DNA of 64,000 bases from Desulfurivibrio alkaliphilus AHT 2. GTDB lineage: Bacteria; Desulfobacterota; Desulfobulbia; Desulfobulbales; Desulfurivibrionaceae. The position numbers and the translations under genes are program-made. The stretch is taken from contig NC_014216.1 of NCBI RefSeq assembly GCF_000092205.1, forward strand, positions 434,001-498,000, given 5' to 3'. Every line of letters begins with the position of its first letter. The stretch's first letter is position 1. Under the pieces are notes generated by a model. It saw nothing but the letters and a program-made list of their open reading frames with translations. It ran no database searches and was not told where the DNA came from. Shown here piece after piece: positions 25,552 to 34,409 of this stretch.

Positions 25552-27497
25552 TATCTTGTCCTCCCTTCGTGGCATGGCGTGCAGTTACCGGGGGCAAAAG
25601 GGCCGTGGCTCACCGGATAGAGCAGGTTCTTTTCCGGTCCGCCGTGGGGGTCGTGGCAGGAAACACAGCTGTCCGGCCCCGGGGTCAGCCCCCAGTGGGC
25701 TTCCGAGAAGCGTCCGGTTTCCTGGTCATGGCAGCGGGCGCAGAGAGCCGTCCCGCCGCCGCTGATCAGGCTGGTGTGGTTGCCGCCGTGGGGGTCGTGG
25801 CAGGTGGTGCAACTGCCGGCCGCCGGCGGATGCAGGGCGCCGTCTCGCCAGTGCCGTGCCACCTCGCCATGACAGTTCAGGCACAGGGCCGGCTGGCCCC
25901 GCAGCAACTGGCCGGCATGGGAGGAACCGTGGCCGCTGTGGCAGGCGGTGCATTGCTGTTCCGCCGCCGGTTGGTGGGCCACCGGGTAACGGGCGATGGT
26001 GGCGCCGGTCTCCTGGTGGCAGGTCAGGCAGAGCTGGCCGGGTTGCTGCCGGATCAGCCGGCTCTGGCCGGCACCATGAGGAGCGTGGCAGGTGATGCAG
26101 TCGCCGTCGGCAAAGGGCGGATGGGCGGCCTCCCTGGCCTGCTCGCCGGTCAACTGCTGATGGCAGGTAAGGCACAGTTCGCCGCCTGCGGTTTGGGCTT
26201 TGAGCAGTCCGTCCTGCTGGCCGCCATGGGGATTATGGCAGGAACTGCATTCGCCCCGCCCGAAGGGGCGGTGCAGACTGAACAGCCCCCGCTCACCCTG
26301 GGTCTGGCGATGGCAGGAAAAACAGAGTTCCGCTTCTCTTGCCGGCAGCAGGTTGGCCTGCCCGGCATGGTGAGCATCGTGGCAGGTCAGGCATTGGCCT
26401 TCCCGGGCCGGGGCATGGCTCTTAACCTCGGCGGCGTACCGCTGCCGGTCGTGGCAGGAGAAACAAAGCTGCGGAGAGTCCTGTACCAGCAGGGCCCTTT
26501 CCGGGGCGGTGTGGCCCTGGTGGCAGGCCATGCATTCGCCCTCGGCGGCCGGCTGGTGGATACTGCGCGCCCGGGGCGGGGTGCCCTGGTCATGGCATTC
26601 CAGGCAGACGGTGGCGGGGGTGGTGGCCAGCAGGGCGGCATGGTCGCTGGCATGCACGGTGTGGCAGGCCCGGCAGTCGCCGCTCATTACCGGCTGGTGT
26701 GGTGACTGTTCCGGCAGTTCGGCGTGGCAGTCCAGGCAGAGCTGGACCTCGGGCGCCGGGGAGATGATGCTGCCGGCCTCCACCTGGTGGCAGGCATTGC
26801 AGTCGCCGGCGGTTACCGGCTGGTGGATCACCGCTTTGAGCAGGCCGGGGTGATCGGAACTGTGGTGGGAGTGGCAGTCTATGCAATGGGTGTTGACCGG
26901 GTAATCCCGGTGGGCGCTCCGGAATCCGGCGGCAGCGGGATCGTGGCAGGAGGCGCAGAGCAGGTCGCGCTCCTGGCTGAGCAGGCCGGGATAATCGGCC
27001 ACATGGGGGTCATGGCAGGTCATGCAGCCGTCGCTTACCGGCTGGTGCACCAGTTTTCCGGTGAAGATTTGCTGATCGTGGCAGGCATAGCAGGATTCGG
27101 CGCCGTCGGCCTTGAGCAGCATGGCAAAAGGCGAGTTGTGGGGCAGGTGGCAGTCGCTGCAGCGGCCCTGGTCCACCGGTTGGTGTACGTGCTGGCCGCG
27201 CTCTACCCGCAACTCATCATGGCAGCGCAGGCACAGGGCCGGTTCGTTGTGCCGCATCAGCACCGTGCCCACCAGACCGTGGGGCAGGTGGCAGGCGCGG
27301 CAGTTCTCCTGTTGCACCGGGGTGTGTACCAACCCGGTCTGGTAAGCTGCCGCCATGTCGGCGTGGCAGTCGGCACAATCGCGGCGAACCTCGGCGGCCG
27401 GCGGCGGGGCGCTGGGCACACAACTCCAGGCCAGGCCTAAAAGCAGCAGAACCGCCAGGGCCGGGCCGGCCAATTCACGCATCAGTTGCAGTTTCAT
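25551..27497 (-). CDS. 26-haem c-type cytochrome lipoprotein
   Basis: A 648-residue protein with a lipobox-like LLGLAWSC (Cys near 26) and, by my count, twenty-six CXXCH motifs, from CADCH near residue 41 to CTPCH at the C-terminus. The body is a tandem array of a 40-50 residue unit, roughly HxPVxxGxCxxCHxPHxSxxxxLLxxxxxxLCxxCH, with Pro and His spacing conserved. This is one of the highest haem loads for a protein this size. Lipidation and the neighbouring porin suggest an outer-membrane conduit. It overlaps the upstream isomerase gene by 4 nt and the 16-haem gene by 1 nt. Confidence 0.94.
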   Translation of the reverse strand: MKLQLMRELAGPALAVLLLLGLAWSCVPSAPPPAAEVRRDCADCHADMAAAYQTGLVHTPVQQENCRACHLPHGLVGTVLMRHNEPALCLRCHDELRVERGQHVHQPVDQGRCSDCHLPHNSPFAMLLKADGAESCYACHDQQIFTGKLVHQPVSDGCMTCHDPHVADYPGLLSQERDLLCASCHDPAAAGFRSAHRDYPVNTHCIDCHSHHSSDHPGLLKAVIHQPVTAGDCNACHQVEAGSIISPAPEVQLCLDCHAELPEQSPHQPVMSGDCRACHTVHASDHAALLATTPATVCLECHDQGTPPRARSIHQPAAEGECMACHQGHTAPERALLVQDSPQLCFSCHDRQRYAAEVKSHAPAREGQCLTCHDAHHAGQANLLPAREAELCFSCHRQTQGERGLFSLHRPFGRGECSSCHNPHGGQQDGLLKAQTAGGELCLTCHQQLTGEQAREAAHPPFADGDCITCHAPHGAGQSRLIRQQPGQLCLTCHQETGATIARYPVAHQPAAEQQCTACHSGHGSSHAGQLLRGQPALCLNCHGEVARHWRDGALHPPAAGSCTTCHDPHGGNHTSLISGGGTALCARCHDQETGRFSEAHWGLTPGPDSCVSCHDPHGGPEKNLLYPVSHGPFAPGNCTPCHEGRTR

Positions 27498-29173
27498 CGT
27501 GCGCCTCCCAGTTCATTGCGGACATTGCGCCAGTTGCGGTCATTGATCTCAATTCGCGAGCGGGCGCGGAGCTGATCGAGATAGCTCTGGCGCAACTGAG
27601 CAGTCTTTTCCCGGACCAGCCGGTCGCGGATATTACCCGCCACCCGCTCGAAAGGCAGCGGATTTTCCGGAACCCGGTCGATCAGGTGCACCACCACCCG
27701 GCTGCCCTGGGCGTCGAAAGGGGCGCTGGTTTCACCCGGGGCCAGTTTTTCCACCACCCCCCGAACGCGCGGGTCCAGGTGGTTGATCGGCACTTCCTGG
27801 CCGGGAATTCGCCGACCGAAATGTTCCTGCACGGCTCGTGAAAATTCTTTGCCGGCAACCACTTCGGCCCAGACCTGGTTTACCGGACCCTCGTCGTTGG
27901 TGATGATGTTAAGCCTAACGTGAGCCGGCCGCGAGAAGTGGGCCAGGTTTTCTTCGTAGTGGCGCCGGACCATGTCGTCGTCGACCTTGACTTGATCGGC
28001 AAACAGCCGGCGTTCCAGGGTCACGCTCAGCCGGTGGTTGACATGGAAATCATACTCCCCTTTAAAGGGCTCCCTTTTTTCGTAGCCACGGGCCAAAGAT
28101 TCCCAGTTGGTCAGGCTTTGGGCAATAAAACCGTCCACCACCCGGTCCTTGATTTCGGCTGCTTTTTCCTCATCAAAAGCGGCGTGGGCCGCATCGGGGC
28201 GCATGGTCATATCGCGCCGGACCATGGCGATGAAGTCCCGCTCGGTCAGGTTCTGGCGGCTGGTGGCCACCAGCACTTCATCTCCGAAGGCATCATCGGG
28301 GGCGTTGATATCCAGTTCGGCCAGCCGTTGTTCGTTAATTTCCACCTGGTATTTGCGGCGCAATTCGGCCAGCAGTTGCCTGGTCAGCGCCGCTTCCTGC
28401 TCTTTCCAGACATCCCGGTGCAGCGATTCTCGCATTCTCTGGAAATCTTCGGCGTCGCCGCCCTTAACCTCTTTCAGGTGAAAAAGCATCAACCCGCCGT
28501 GGTGTTTTTCCGGGTCCGCCACCTCACCCTTCTCCATGTTGTTGAAGATCTCCGCCCAGCCTGGAGCGATTCCCTGCGGGCGGTGCCAGTTAACCTGGCG
28601 GGTTACCGGTCCGCCTTCGTCGGGCTCGCGGGCCAGCAGTTCGGCCACCGTCAGGTTGCCGGCCTGGAGTTCCTCCCAGGCGGCGACCGCTTCCTCGGCG
28701 TTGCGGAAGTGGAGGCGCTCCACCTGCCAGCGTGGAAGGTACTCCTTTTCATATTGGGCCTTGAGGTCGGCCTCGGTGACCTTGATCCGGCTGTTGACCG
28801 CCTCATTTTTGAGCATCAGCAGGGCCCGGGAGGTAAGAAAAACCCTGGTCTGGCGTTGGAAGGAAGGGTCGCCGGCCAGTTCCATCCTCTCCGCTTCCCG
28901 CACCAGCAGCAGCCAGTCGATGTACAGGTCCGGAGTGGGCGGCACCGCCAGCCCTTCATCGTTCCAGTATTGCCACCAGCCCTTGAAGTCTTCCGTGCTG
29001 TACTCGACCCCGTCGATGGTCAGCAGGGTGTCGCCGCCAAAGGGCCACCACCAGGCGGCAGCGGGGCGGGCGGGCAGCAGCAGGGCGGTGAGCAGCAGCA
29101 GCAGGAGCAACCATTTGACCGGGGCTTCCGCCGGCCGGGAGGAGAACGTTAATATTGAGGTGAAGCATCGCAT
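27494..29173 (-). CDS. Parvulin-like peptidyl-prolyl isomerase (SurA/PpiD type)
   Basis: The start is at MRCFTSILTFSS, preceded by AAGGAAGG; the longest frame extends 46 codons but overlaps the previous gene. It has a signal peptide (WLLLLLLLTALLLPARPAAA), then a SurA_N-like helical chaperone domain. Two parvulin-like segments follow: DEGGPVTRQVNW...GEVADPEKHHGGLMLFHLKEV (about 195-255) and a C-terminal RVRLNIITNDEG-like region ending GSRVVVHLIDRVPEN. It probably folds the beta-barrel protein or extracellular cytochromes of the same operon. Isomerase activity is not certain. Confidence 0.85.
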   Translation of the reverse strand: MRCFTSILTFSSRPAEAPVKWLLLLLLLTALLLPARPAAAWWWPFGGDTLLTIDGVEYSTEDFKGWWQYWNDEGLAVPPTPDLYIDWLLLVREAERMELAGDPSFQRQTRVFLTSRALLMLKNEAVNSRIKVTEADLKAQYEKEYLPRWQVERLHFRNAEEAVAAWEELQAGNLTVAELLAREPDEGGPVTRQVNWHRPQGIAPGWAEIFNNMEKGEVADPEKHHGGLMLFHLKEVKGGDAEDFQRMRESLHRDVWKEQEAALTRQLLAELRRKYQVEINEQRLAELDINAPDDAFGDEVLVATSRQNLTERDFIAMVRRDMTMRPDAAHAAFDEEKAAEIKDRVVDGFIAQSLTNWESLARGYEKREPFKGEYDFHVNHRLSVTLERRLFADQVKVDDDMVRRHYEENLAHFSRPAHVRLNIITNDEGPVNQVWAEVVAGKEFSRAVQEHFGRRIPGQEVPINHLDPRVRGVVEKLAPGETSAPFDAQGSRVVVHLIDRVPENPLPFERVAGNIRDRLVREKTAQLRQSYLDQLRARSRIEINDRNWRNVRNELGGAR

Positions 29174-29796
29174 GGGGTTAATCCTTCCTTTAGCCAGAGG
29201 TTGATAATTTCCCGAGCCACCTGGCGGCTCAGGCCGGTAACCGTATGAACGGTGCCGAAATGCATGGCGGTGCGGTAATCGGTGCCCTGGCGGCGATGGT
29301 GGGTGTGCCACAGGGCCACCGCATCGCGGCCGTCGCGGATCTGTAATTCAAGCTCCAGTACCGGGTTGGCCGGGGCGTTGTTGCCCGGAGTTTCCCGCAT
29401 TTCCACCACGGTGCCGGTAAAAAGCAGTTGCACCCGCAGGCGGTCGGCCAGAATCCGCATCTGCTCCGGGGTAGGTTGCTGCCCCGGAAAGATTCGTAAC
29501 TGCTGGTAAGCCTTGCGCACATCGCCTTCCTGGGCCACCTGGTAGCCGGCGGTTTGTTGCAGTTGCGCGCTGAAAACTTGGTGCGCCACGGCGCCGGCCA
29601 GGGGATAATCGCTGTGATTGGCAAAGGGCAACACCGCCACCCGGCAGATGGGCTCCGGGGGCAGGGCCCGCAGTTGCTGGCTGTATGGCCGTGGGCCGCC
29701 GCAACCGGTGATCGGCGGCAAAAGCAGCAAAAACAGTAAAAGCAGCAATGATCGCCGCCGGCCGGTCCCGGTTATCCGCGGCAGGCCGGCGCTCAA
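29149..29796 (-). CDS. CsgG/TolB-like lipoprotein
   Basis: A 215-residue lipoprotein (lipobox LLLPPITGCGG, Cys near 32). The strand-loop motif RVAVLPFANHSDYPLAG near residue 53, followed by VRVQLLFTGTVVEMRE and LELELQIRDGRDAVALWH, matches the N-terminal fold of CsgG/FlgT/TolB-N-like proteins. It overlaps both neighbouring genes, by 4 nt and 25 nt. Two related proteins lie just upstream. A role in export or anchoring of extracellular components is plausible; no homologue was identified precisely. Confidence 0.75.
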   Translation of the reverse strand: MSAGLPRITGTGRRRSLLLLLFLLLLPPITGCGGPRPYSQQLRALPPEPICRVAVLPFANHSDYPLAGAVAHQVFSAQLQQTAGYQVAQEGDVRKAYQQLRIFPGQQPTPEQMRILADRLRVQLLFTGTVVEMRETPGNNAPANPVLELELQIRDGRDAVALWHTHHRRQGTDYRTAMHFGTVHTVTGLSRQVAREIINLWLKEGLTPCDASPQY

Positions 29797-31382
29797 AATT
29801 CGTCCACCCAGCTTTCAGACATTCCCGCCGGTTGCTCTTCTGCTTCCTGGGCCGGCGGCCTGCCGGCGGCGGTGCGGAAAAAGTCGTTCAGATCACGGCG
29901 GCTCTGGTTGCCGAGAACGTCTCGAACCACCAGCCGCCCCTGAATCTCCGCGCCCGCTTCCCCGGCCTCGGCCGAAGGCAGAGCGAGCTCAACCCGGGCC
30001 GGCAACTCCCTGCCCTCGGCGGTTTTAAGCAGCCGCCCTTCCCGGGTCCAGGTTTCCAGGCGCCAGAAATCCAGCGGTACCCGCCCGTCATGCTGCCGCA
30101 GGTCCACCATGATTTCCTGTTCTTCGCGAGCGGCGCTGAGCGCCACCCCGGGGGTGCTGCGCTGCAACTCCACCGGTTGGCTCACCCGCTGCCGATTGCC
30201 GGCCAGATCCTGCACTTCCACCACCACCTGGTAGGTTCCGCTGTAAAGGCGGCCTTCGTTGCCCATGCCTTGCCAGACCAAAACCTCCGGCAGGTTGCCG
30301 GGCTGCTCCATGGAGCCCACCGTATGCCCGCTTTCATCTTCAAAGGAGAGGCGCCACTTGGCCAGGGGTTTGGGTACCAGCAGGCGGGGTTGGATCAGCA
30401 GGCGATTGCGGAACATGGGCGTTTCGTCCCCATTGATTTCCCCTTTGAGTTCCAGGGTCAGCAGGGGCGGGCTGCCATCCACCAGGTAGGCGCCCAGGGC
30501 GGCGGTTTCGCGGCGGTTGTAGTGGGTCCATTCCAGCATCAGGTTCACCGGGAAACGGCCGTCTTTGTCGCCGGCCGGCCAACTGGCGCGGTAACTGCCG
30601 TCCTGGTGGCGGACGGCGGCGTGAACCTGATCGTCGGCCAGAAAAAAGATCCGGGGTGCGCTGTGGGGCAGCCATTCGCTGCGCAGCCGCACCTGCACCT
30701 GCACCTCCTCGCCGGGGCGGACATACTGGGGCTGCAGGAGAACCGAATCAAGATGGATCATCGAAGCCCGCCGCAACTCCCGGATCTGTGCCCACGGCCA
30801 CTGTTCCAGCAGGTCGCGGGCCAGCAGGGCGCGCAGTTCGGCCACCGAGCCGGGTTCGCCGACGGCCAGCGGCCGGCGCACGTCGGCGGCGCTGAGGTGG
30901 CCGACATAAGACCAGATGGTGCGGGCGTCGCTGGTTCGCACCAACTGCAGGGTCAGCCCCAGGGACGGCAGCGGCTGTTCCCGGAGTTGGCTCACCGTGC
31001 CCAGCAGCACCAGCGGCACTCCCAGTTCCTCCCCGGCCCGGTGCAAGTAAAAGGACTCGAGATAACCGGCGGTGCGGATCCGGTTGAAGGCCATGAAGTT
31101 GATCACCGTCCGCTGGTCGATGATCTCGTTGCCGGCCGCCGCCAGGGTCTGCGCCAGCCAGTTGGTGAACTCCAGGTTGACGTCGCTGCCGTCACGTTTC
31201 AGTTCCTGTAAAGGGAAAACCGCCACCGGCGGCAGGGGGGCCGCCGCGGCCGGCGGCGGGGCCGGCCAGCTCAGCACCAGCATCAGGCTGATGGTCAGCA
31301 CGCCGCCGCAGAGCAGCCAGGGGCGTCGGTGCTTGCGGCTGCTTGCGGTTATTGCGGGGTTAACGCTCATGCCGGTTACCAT
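29793..31382 (-). CDS. Exported CsgG-like N-domain protein with beta-sandwich repeats
   Basis: 529 residues. After a signal segment (LLCGGVLTISLMLVLSWPAPPP) comes a CsgG-like domain (VAVFPLQEL...FTNWLAQTLAAAG, LVLLGTVSQLRE), then immunoglobulin-like beta domains (VRPGEEVQVQVRLRSEW; YSGTYQVVVEVQDLAGNRQ; GRLVVRDVLGNQSR) that resemble periplasmic FlgD-type or PKD-like domains. The C-terminus is acidic and Glu-rich. An alternative start is the Met at residue 5. It is the middle one of three CsgG-like genes and likely an envelope assembly factor. I do not recognise the family. Confidence 0.7.
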   Translation of the reverse strand: MVTGMSVNPAITASSRKHRRPWLLCGGVLTISLMLVLSWPAPPPAAAAPLPPVAVFPLQELKRDGSDVNLEFTNWLAQTLAAAGNEIIDQRTVINFMAFNRIRTAGYLESFYLHRAGEELGVPLVLLGTVSQLREQPLPSLGLTLQLVRTSDARTIWSYVGHLSAADVRRPLAVGEPGSVAELRALLARDLLEQWPWAQIRELRRASMIHLDSVLLQPQYVRPGEEVQVQVRLRSEWLPHSAPRIFFLADDQVHAAVRHQDGSYRASWPAGDKDGRFPVNLMLEWTHYNRRETAALGAYLVDGSPPLLTLELKGEINGDETPMFRNRLLIQPRLLVPKPLAKWRLSFEDESGHTVGSMEQPGNLPEVLVWQGMGNEGRLYSGTYQVVVEVQDLAGNRQRVSQPVELQRSTPGVALSAAREEQEIMVDLRQHDGRVPLDFWRLETWTREGRLLKTAEGRELPARVELALPSAEAGEAGAEIQGRLVVRDVLGNQSRRDLNDFFRTAAGRPPAQEAEEQPAGMSESWVDEF

Positions 31383-31388
31383 TCGCTG

Positions 31389-31955
31389 TTAATGCATGGA
31401 GCGCAGCAGGCTGTTGACCAGTTCCAGGGTAACCTGGAAGGCGCTTTTGGGGGTCGTGCCGAACAGGCGATCGCTGACTGAGTAACCGCTGCCCCGGCCG
31501 CTGGCCTGCCACAGAATCAGACCGGATTCGCTGTCCACCAGCCGCAGGGTCAGGTTGATTTCCGGGTAGGCGGCGCCACCGCGGCTTTCGGTGCCCTGCT
31601 CCACCGAGCCCAGGATAAAGGCCTCCGTCCCCAGGGTTTGCCCCAGGCGGCGCAAAGTGGCGTCCTCGATGGCGGCGCCGGGGGCGATTGCTTCCTCGCG
31701 CAAGACGCTGTCCACCCGGCCCTTGTCGGCCACGTCGAAGAGGCCGGAGGCCAGGACCTGAGTGATCACAATCTCCCGCACCCGTTCCGCCTGGCCGGCG
31801 CCGCCGCCCAGGTTTTCCAGGGGCAGCACCGCCACCCGCTGCACGTAGGCCAGGCTGACCCCTTCGCGCATGAATGATTCATGGGAGATTTGCCGGGAGC
31901 CGCAACCGGCCGTGACCAGCAGCAGGATGAGCAGGACCGCAAGTTTCGTTCGCAT
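31389..31955 (-). CDS. CsgG-family lipoprotein
   Basis: A 188-residue lipoprotein (lipobox LLLVTAGCGS, Cys near 18). CsgG-like features: VQRVAVLPLENLGGGAGQA, EIVITQVLASGLFDVADKGRVD, LGTEAFILGSVEQ and EINLTLRLVDSESGLILWQ. CsgG proper forms a curli secretion pore and is about 260 residues; this one lacks the expected C-terminal part, so pore formation is unlikely. It opens the run of envelope genes that follows the beta-barrel gene. Confidence 0.8.
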   Translation of the reverse strand: MRTKLAVLLILLLVTAGCGSRQISHESFMREGVSLAYVQRVAVLPLENLGGGAGQAERVREIVITQVLASGLFDVADKGRVDSVLREEAIAPGAAIEDATLRRLGQTLGTEAFILGSVEQGTESRGGAAYPEINLTLRLVDSESGLILWQASGRGSGYSVSDRLFGTTPKSAFQVTLELVNSLLRSMH

Positions 31956-32053
31956 CGCTTATCACCTTAAACTTAACATAAATTTAACCATCGCCGCTGG
32001 CAATCTATTTCTTGCCCCTGTTGGCCCCACATTGTTCTTTTTCATGGCCCGCG

Positions 32054-34273
32054 CTACAGCCGCAGAGAAAGCGAACTCTGGATGTTCCAGAGGTGGTGCT
32101 CGGCTACCTGGTAGTTAAAGCGGCTGCGCAGCACCAGATTGCGGCTGATATCCCAACTGCCGTCCAGGCCGTAGCGCTGGGAGGTCCGGTCACTGCGGGT
32201 GGCGGCATAACGAAGATTTAAGCGGGTAACGGGGGTACGCACCAGGGCCATGTTGAGCGTACCGTTGTAAGTGTCCTGGTGCTGGTCCCAGTCCCGGGCG
32301 TGACCCAGGCGGATGTTGAGCAGGTCGGAGGGGCGCCAGCCCAGGTTGACGGTGCTGCCGGTACTGCTGCTGCGGCTTGTTTCCCGGCGGGGGGAAGTGA
32401 TGGTGGTGGTCTCGCTCTCCCGGTAACTGCCGGTGAAATCGGCGGTAAGGCTGGGCCGCAGCCGGGCGTTCAAGGTCAGCCGGGTATGGTAGCTGTCGGT
32501 GAGGGCGGCGGCGGAGCCGTCGAGCTGCTCCCGGACATTGCGGGTAAAGCCGGCGTTGAGCCCGGCGGTGAGATCGGGGTAAAGCTGGGCGCTGGTGTTT
32601 AAGCTGTAATTGTCGCTGGTGGAGATCAGGCGGTTATCGAGATAATTGTCGGTAAAACGAGCCCCCAGGGAAACATTGAGGGTCGGCAGCGGGGTGGAGG
32701 CCAGCACCAGGGAATAGCTGCGGCTGATAGCGTCGGGGGTGCCGCTCTGTTCCTGGCGAGTTTCGCTGAACCCCATGGAGGGGCGCAGGTAACGGTGGGG
32801 GCTCCAGTTGAGGTTGCCGCTTACCCGGCGGCGGGTGGTGTCCCGGCTGGTGCCGTCGCTTGTGCTTTCGGCCTGGTCCAGGCTCAGCCGGGTGGTGGCA
32901 ATCAAGGTGGGGGTAAGCCGGGCCCGCAGCCCCAGTTCGGTACGGTGGCTGGTGCTGCGGGTGTCAAGATCGCTGTCTTCGGTGATCAGCTCCACCGCCC
33001 GGACCGCGGTGATCTCCAGTTCGCCGCCGGTGGTATTTCGGGCCACCACCTTCATGGCATAAACCTCCCGCTCCACCTCCAGTTCCAGCAGCAGCCGTTC
33101 CTGGTCAAAAACGGCTGGGACCGGGCCGACGGCGGTCCAGAAGGCGTCGCCGGGCCCGGCGGTGTAGAGGGTCCACGCCATCTCGTTAATCCCGCTGGGA
33201 ACCAGTTCCATCTCTTCGTCAAGCTCGATGATCAGCCGGTCCACCTGGCGGCTGAAATCGAAGCCGACCCCGAAGTGGCCCCAGTGTTCCGTTTCCAGGG
33301 TCAGCGGCAACTGGCTGCGCCACTCGATTTCCTGAATTGTCGGCGGCTCATCGGGGTCGGTCCGGCCCAGCAGGTTGCCGGGGTCCAGCGGCAGGGCGAA
33401 AGAATCGTCGGCGTCCGCCCGGATGGCCAGGCTGGTATCGGTTTGCTGAAACTGCTGTGAAACCTGGAAATTAAGGCGGTTGTGCCAGAGCGCGGCGCCG
33501 GTTTCCAGGCGCAGCAAGTGAGATTCGCTGCGGCTGTCGTCCAGGGCCAGGCCGCTGCTGCGGGTGGCGGTGTAGCCGTAAAAGAGCTCCGCCGCTTGCA
33601 GATCCCAGTCCAGGTTGAAGCCGTAACGGCGGGTTTTATCTTTGGCGTCTTCCCGGCTCTGTTGCTCGCCGGTACTCTCCCCGTAGGTGAAATTCAGTCG
33701 CGGCCAGTAAGGTTCCCGCCAGTTGCTGGCCAGGCTGGCGTCCCAGGAATCGGAGCGGCTGGTGCTGACGGCATCGCCGCGGCTCTCGGTGGCGGTGGCG
33801 GTCAGCCCGGTGCGGAAAATGTCGTTGCTCAGGTACAGGCTGGCCGACGGGGTGATCTGTTCCTGGCTGGTCATGCCGTCACTCGTATCATGATCTCGGC
33901 GGCTGTAGCTCACGTTGGCTCCGGCGGAGATGGCGTGGGTGGGCTGCAGGGTAAGGCCGGTGCCGGCCCCCAGGGTGTAACGCTGCACGTAAGAGTGCTG
34001 GGTCTCCAGTTCTTCGCCGCCGCGGGCCCGGTGCTCCCAGTAGGCGGTGAAATCGACCGCCTCGACCGGTTGCGGCCAGGCGATGGCCGCCAGCAGAAAC
34101 AGCAGTACCGCCGTTCGGCGGTTGCAGCGGCGATGCCGCTCACTGGTTCTGGGTCGCGGGTGCGGGATCGGCAAATCCGGTTCTCCTGCGGAGTGGCCTG
34201 CCGCCCGCTGATCAGGCGTCGGCGCATAATCACGATTCTCCATTGCTATAGCGGAAGCGGAGCCGGTTTGCAC
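32054..34273 (-). CDS. Large outer-membrane beta-barrel protein (porin-like)
   Basis: Up to 739 residues from a GTG; the true start may be about 10 codons downstream (MENRDYAPTP) or later, before the signal RRTAVLLFLLAAIAWPQPVEA. The mature protein is almost wholly amphipathic beta strands with aromatic ends and Ser/Thr/Asp-rich turns (YTLGAGTGLTLQP, RYGFNLDWDL, NLNWSPHRYL, LRLGHA-like), compatible with 24-28 strands. It lies in one locus with 26- and 16-haem cytochromes and a foldase, so it probably forms the pore of a porin-cytochrome conduit. No MtrB-type CxxC motif is seen at the N-terminus, so it is a different barrel family. Confidence 0.8.
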   Translation of the reverse strand: MQTGSASAIAMENRDYAPTPDQRAAGHSAGEPDLPIPHPRPRTSERHRRCNRRTAVLLFLLAAIAWPQPVEAVDFTAYWEHRARGGEELETQHSYVQRYTLGAGTGLTLQPTHAISAGANVSYSRRDHDTSDGMTSQEQITPSASLYLSNDIFRTGLTATATESRGDAVSTSRSDSWDASLASNWREPYWPRLNFTYGESTGEQQSREDAKDKTRRYGFNLDWDLQAAELFYGYTATRSSGLALDDSRSESHLLRLETGAALWHNRLNFQVSQQFQQTDTSLAIRADADDSFALPLDPGNLLGRTDPDEPPTIQEIEWRSQLPLTLETEHWGHFGVGFDFSRQVDRLIIELDEEMELVPSGINEMAWTLYTAGPGDAFWTAVGPVPAVFDQERLLLELEVEREVYAMKVVARNTTGGELEITAVRAVELITEDSDLDTRSTSHRTELGLRARLTPTLIATTRLSLDQAESTSDGTSRDTTRRRVSGNLNWSPHRYLRPSMGFSETRQEQSGTPDAISRSYSLVLASTPLPTLNVSLGARFTDNYLDNRLISTSDNYSLNTSAQLYPDLTAGLNAGFTRNVREQLDGSAAALTDSYHTRLTLNARLRPSLTADFTGSYRESETTTITSPRRETSRSSSTGSTVNLGWRPSDLLNIRLGHARDWDQHQDTYNGTLNMALVRTPVTRLNLRYAATRSDRTSQRYGLDGSWDISRNLVLRSRFNYQVAEHHLWNIQSSLSLRL

Positions 34274-34315
34274 TACAAATTATCAAACGATAGCAGATCA
34301 TGGTCCTGCATTGGG

Positions 34316-34367
34316 CGATAAAAAAGCGGCAACCGGCGGCCGGAGCAGAGTGCCCCGGGCCGCCGGT
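34316..34367 (-). terminator. Intrinsic terminator after OmcS-like gene
   Basis: On the minus strand a 10-bp GC stem (34358-34367 with 34332-34341) precedes a six-T run (34325-34320), just after the stop at 34410. It separates the OmcS-like gene from the beta-barrel operon. Confidence 0.85.
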
Positions 34368-34409
34368 CGGTTAAGTTTTCGGTTTGCAGGTAAGTGCAAT
34401 CAGGCCGGA

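Noticed and set aside
24346-27497. Tandem repeats that could be read as CRISPR or satellite DNA
   Set aside because: The regularity comes from CXXCH codons and Pro/His spacing in a coding frame; there are no near-identical repeats with unique spacers.
29748-31211. 487-codon plus-strand open frame over the CsgG-like gene
   Set aside because: Antisense shadow of a gene that fits neatly into the operon with 4-nt overlap.
32054-34273. MtrB-type porin partner of the MtrC-like decahaem proteins
   Set aside because: No N-terminal CxxC and no MtrA-like gene beside it; the decahaem genes are about 10 kb away on another regulatory unit.
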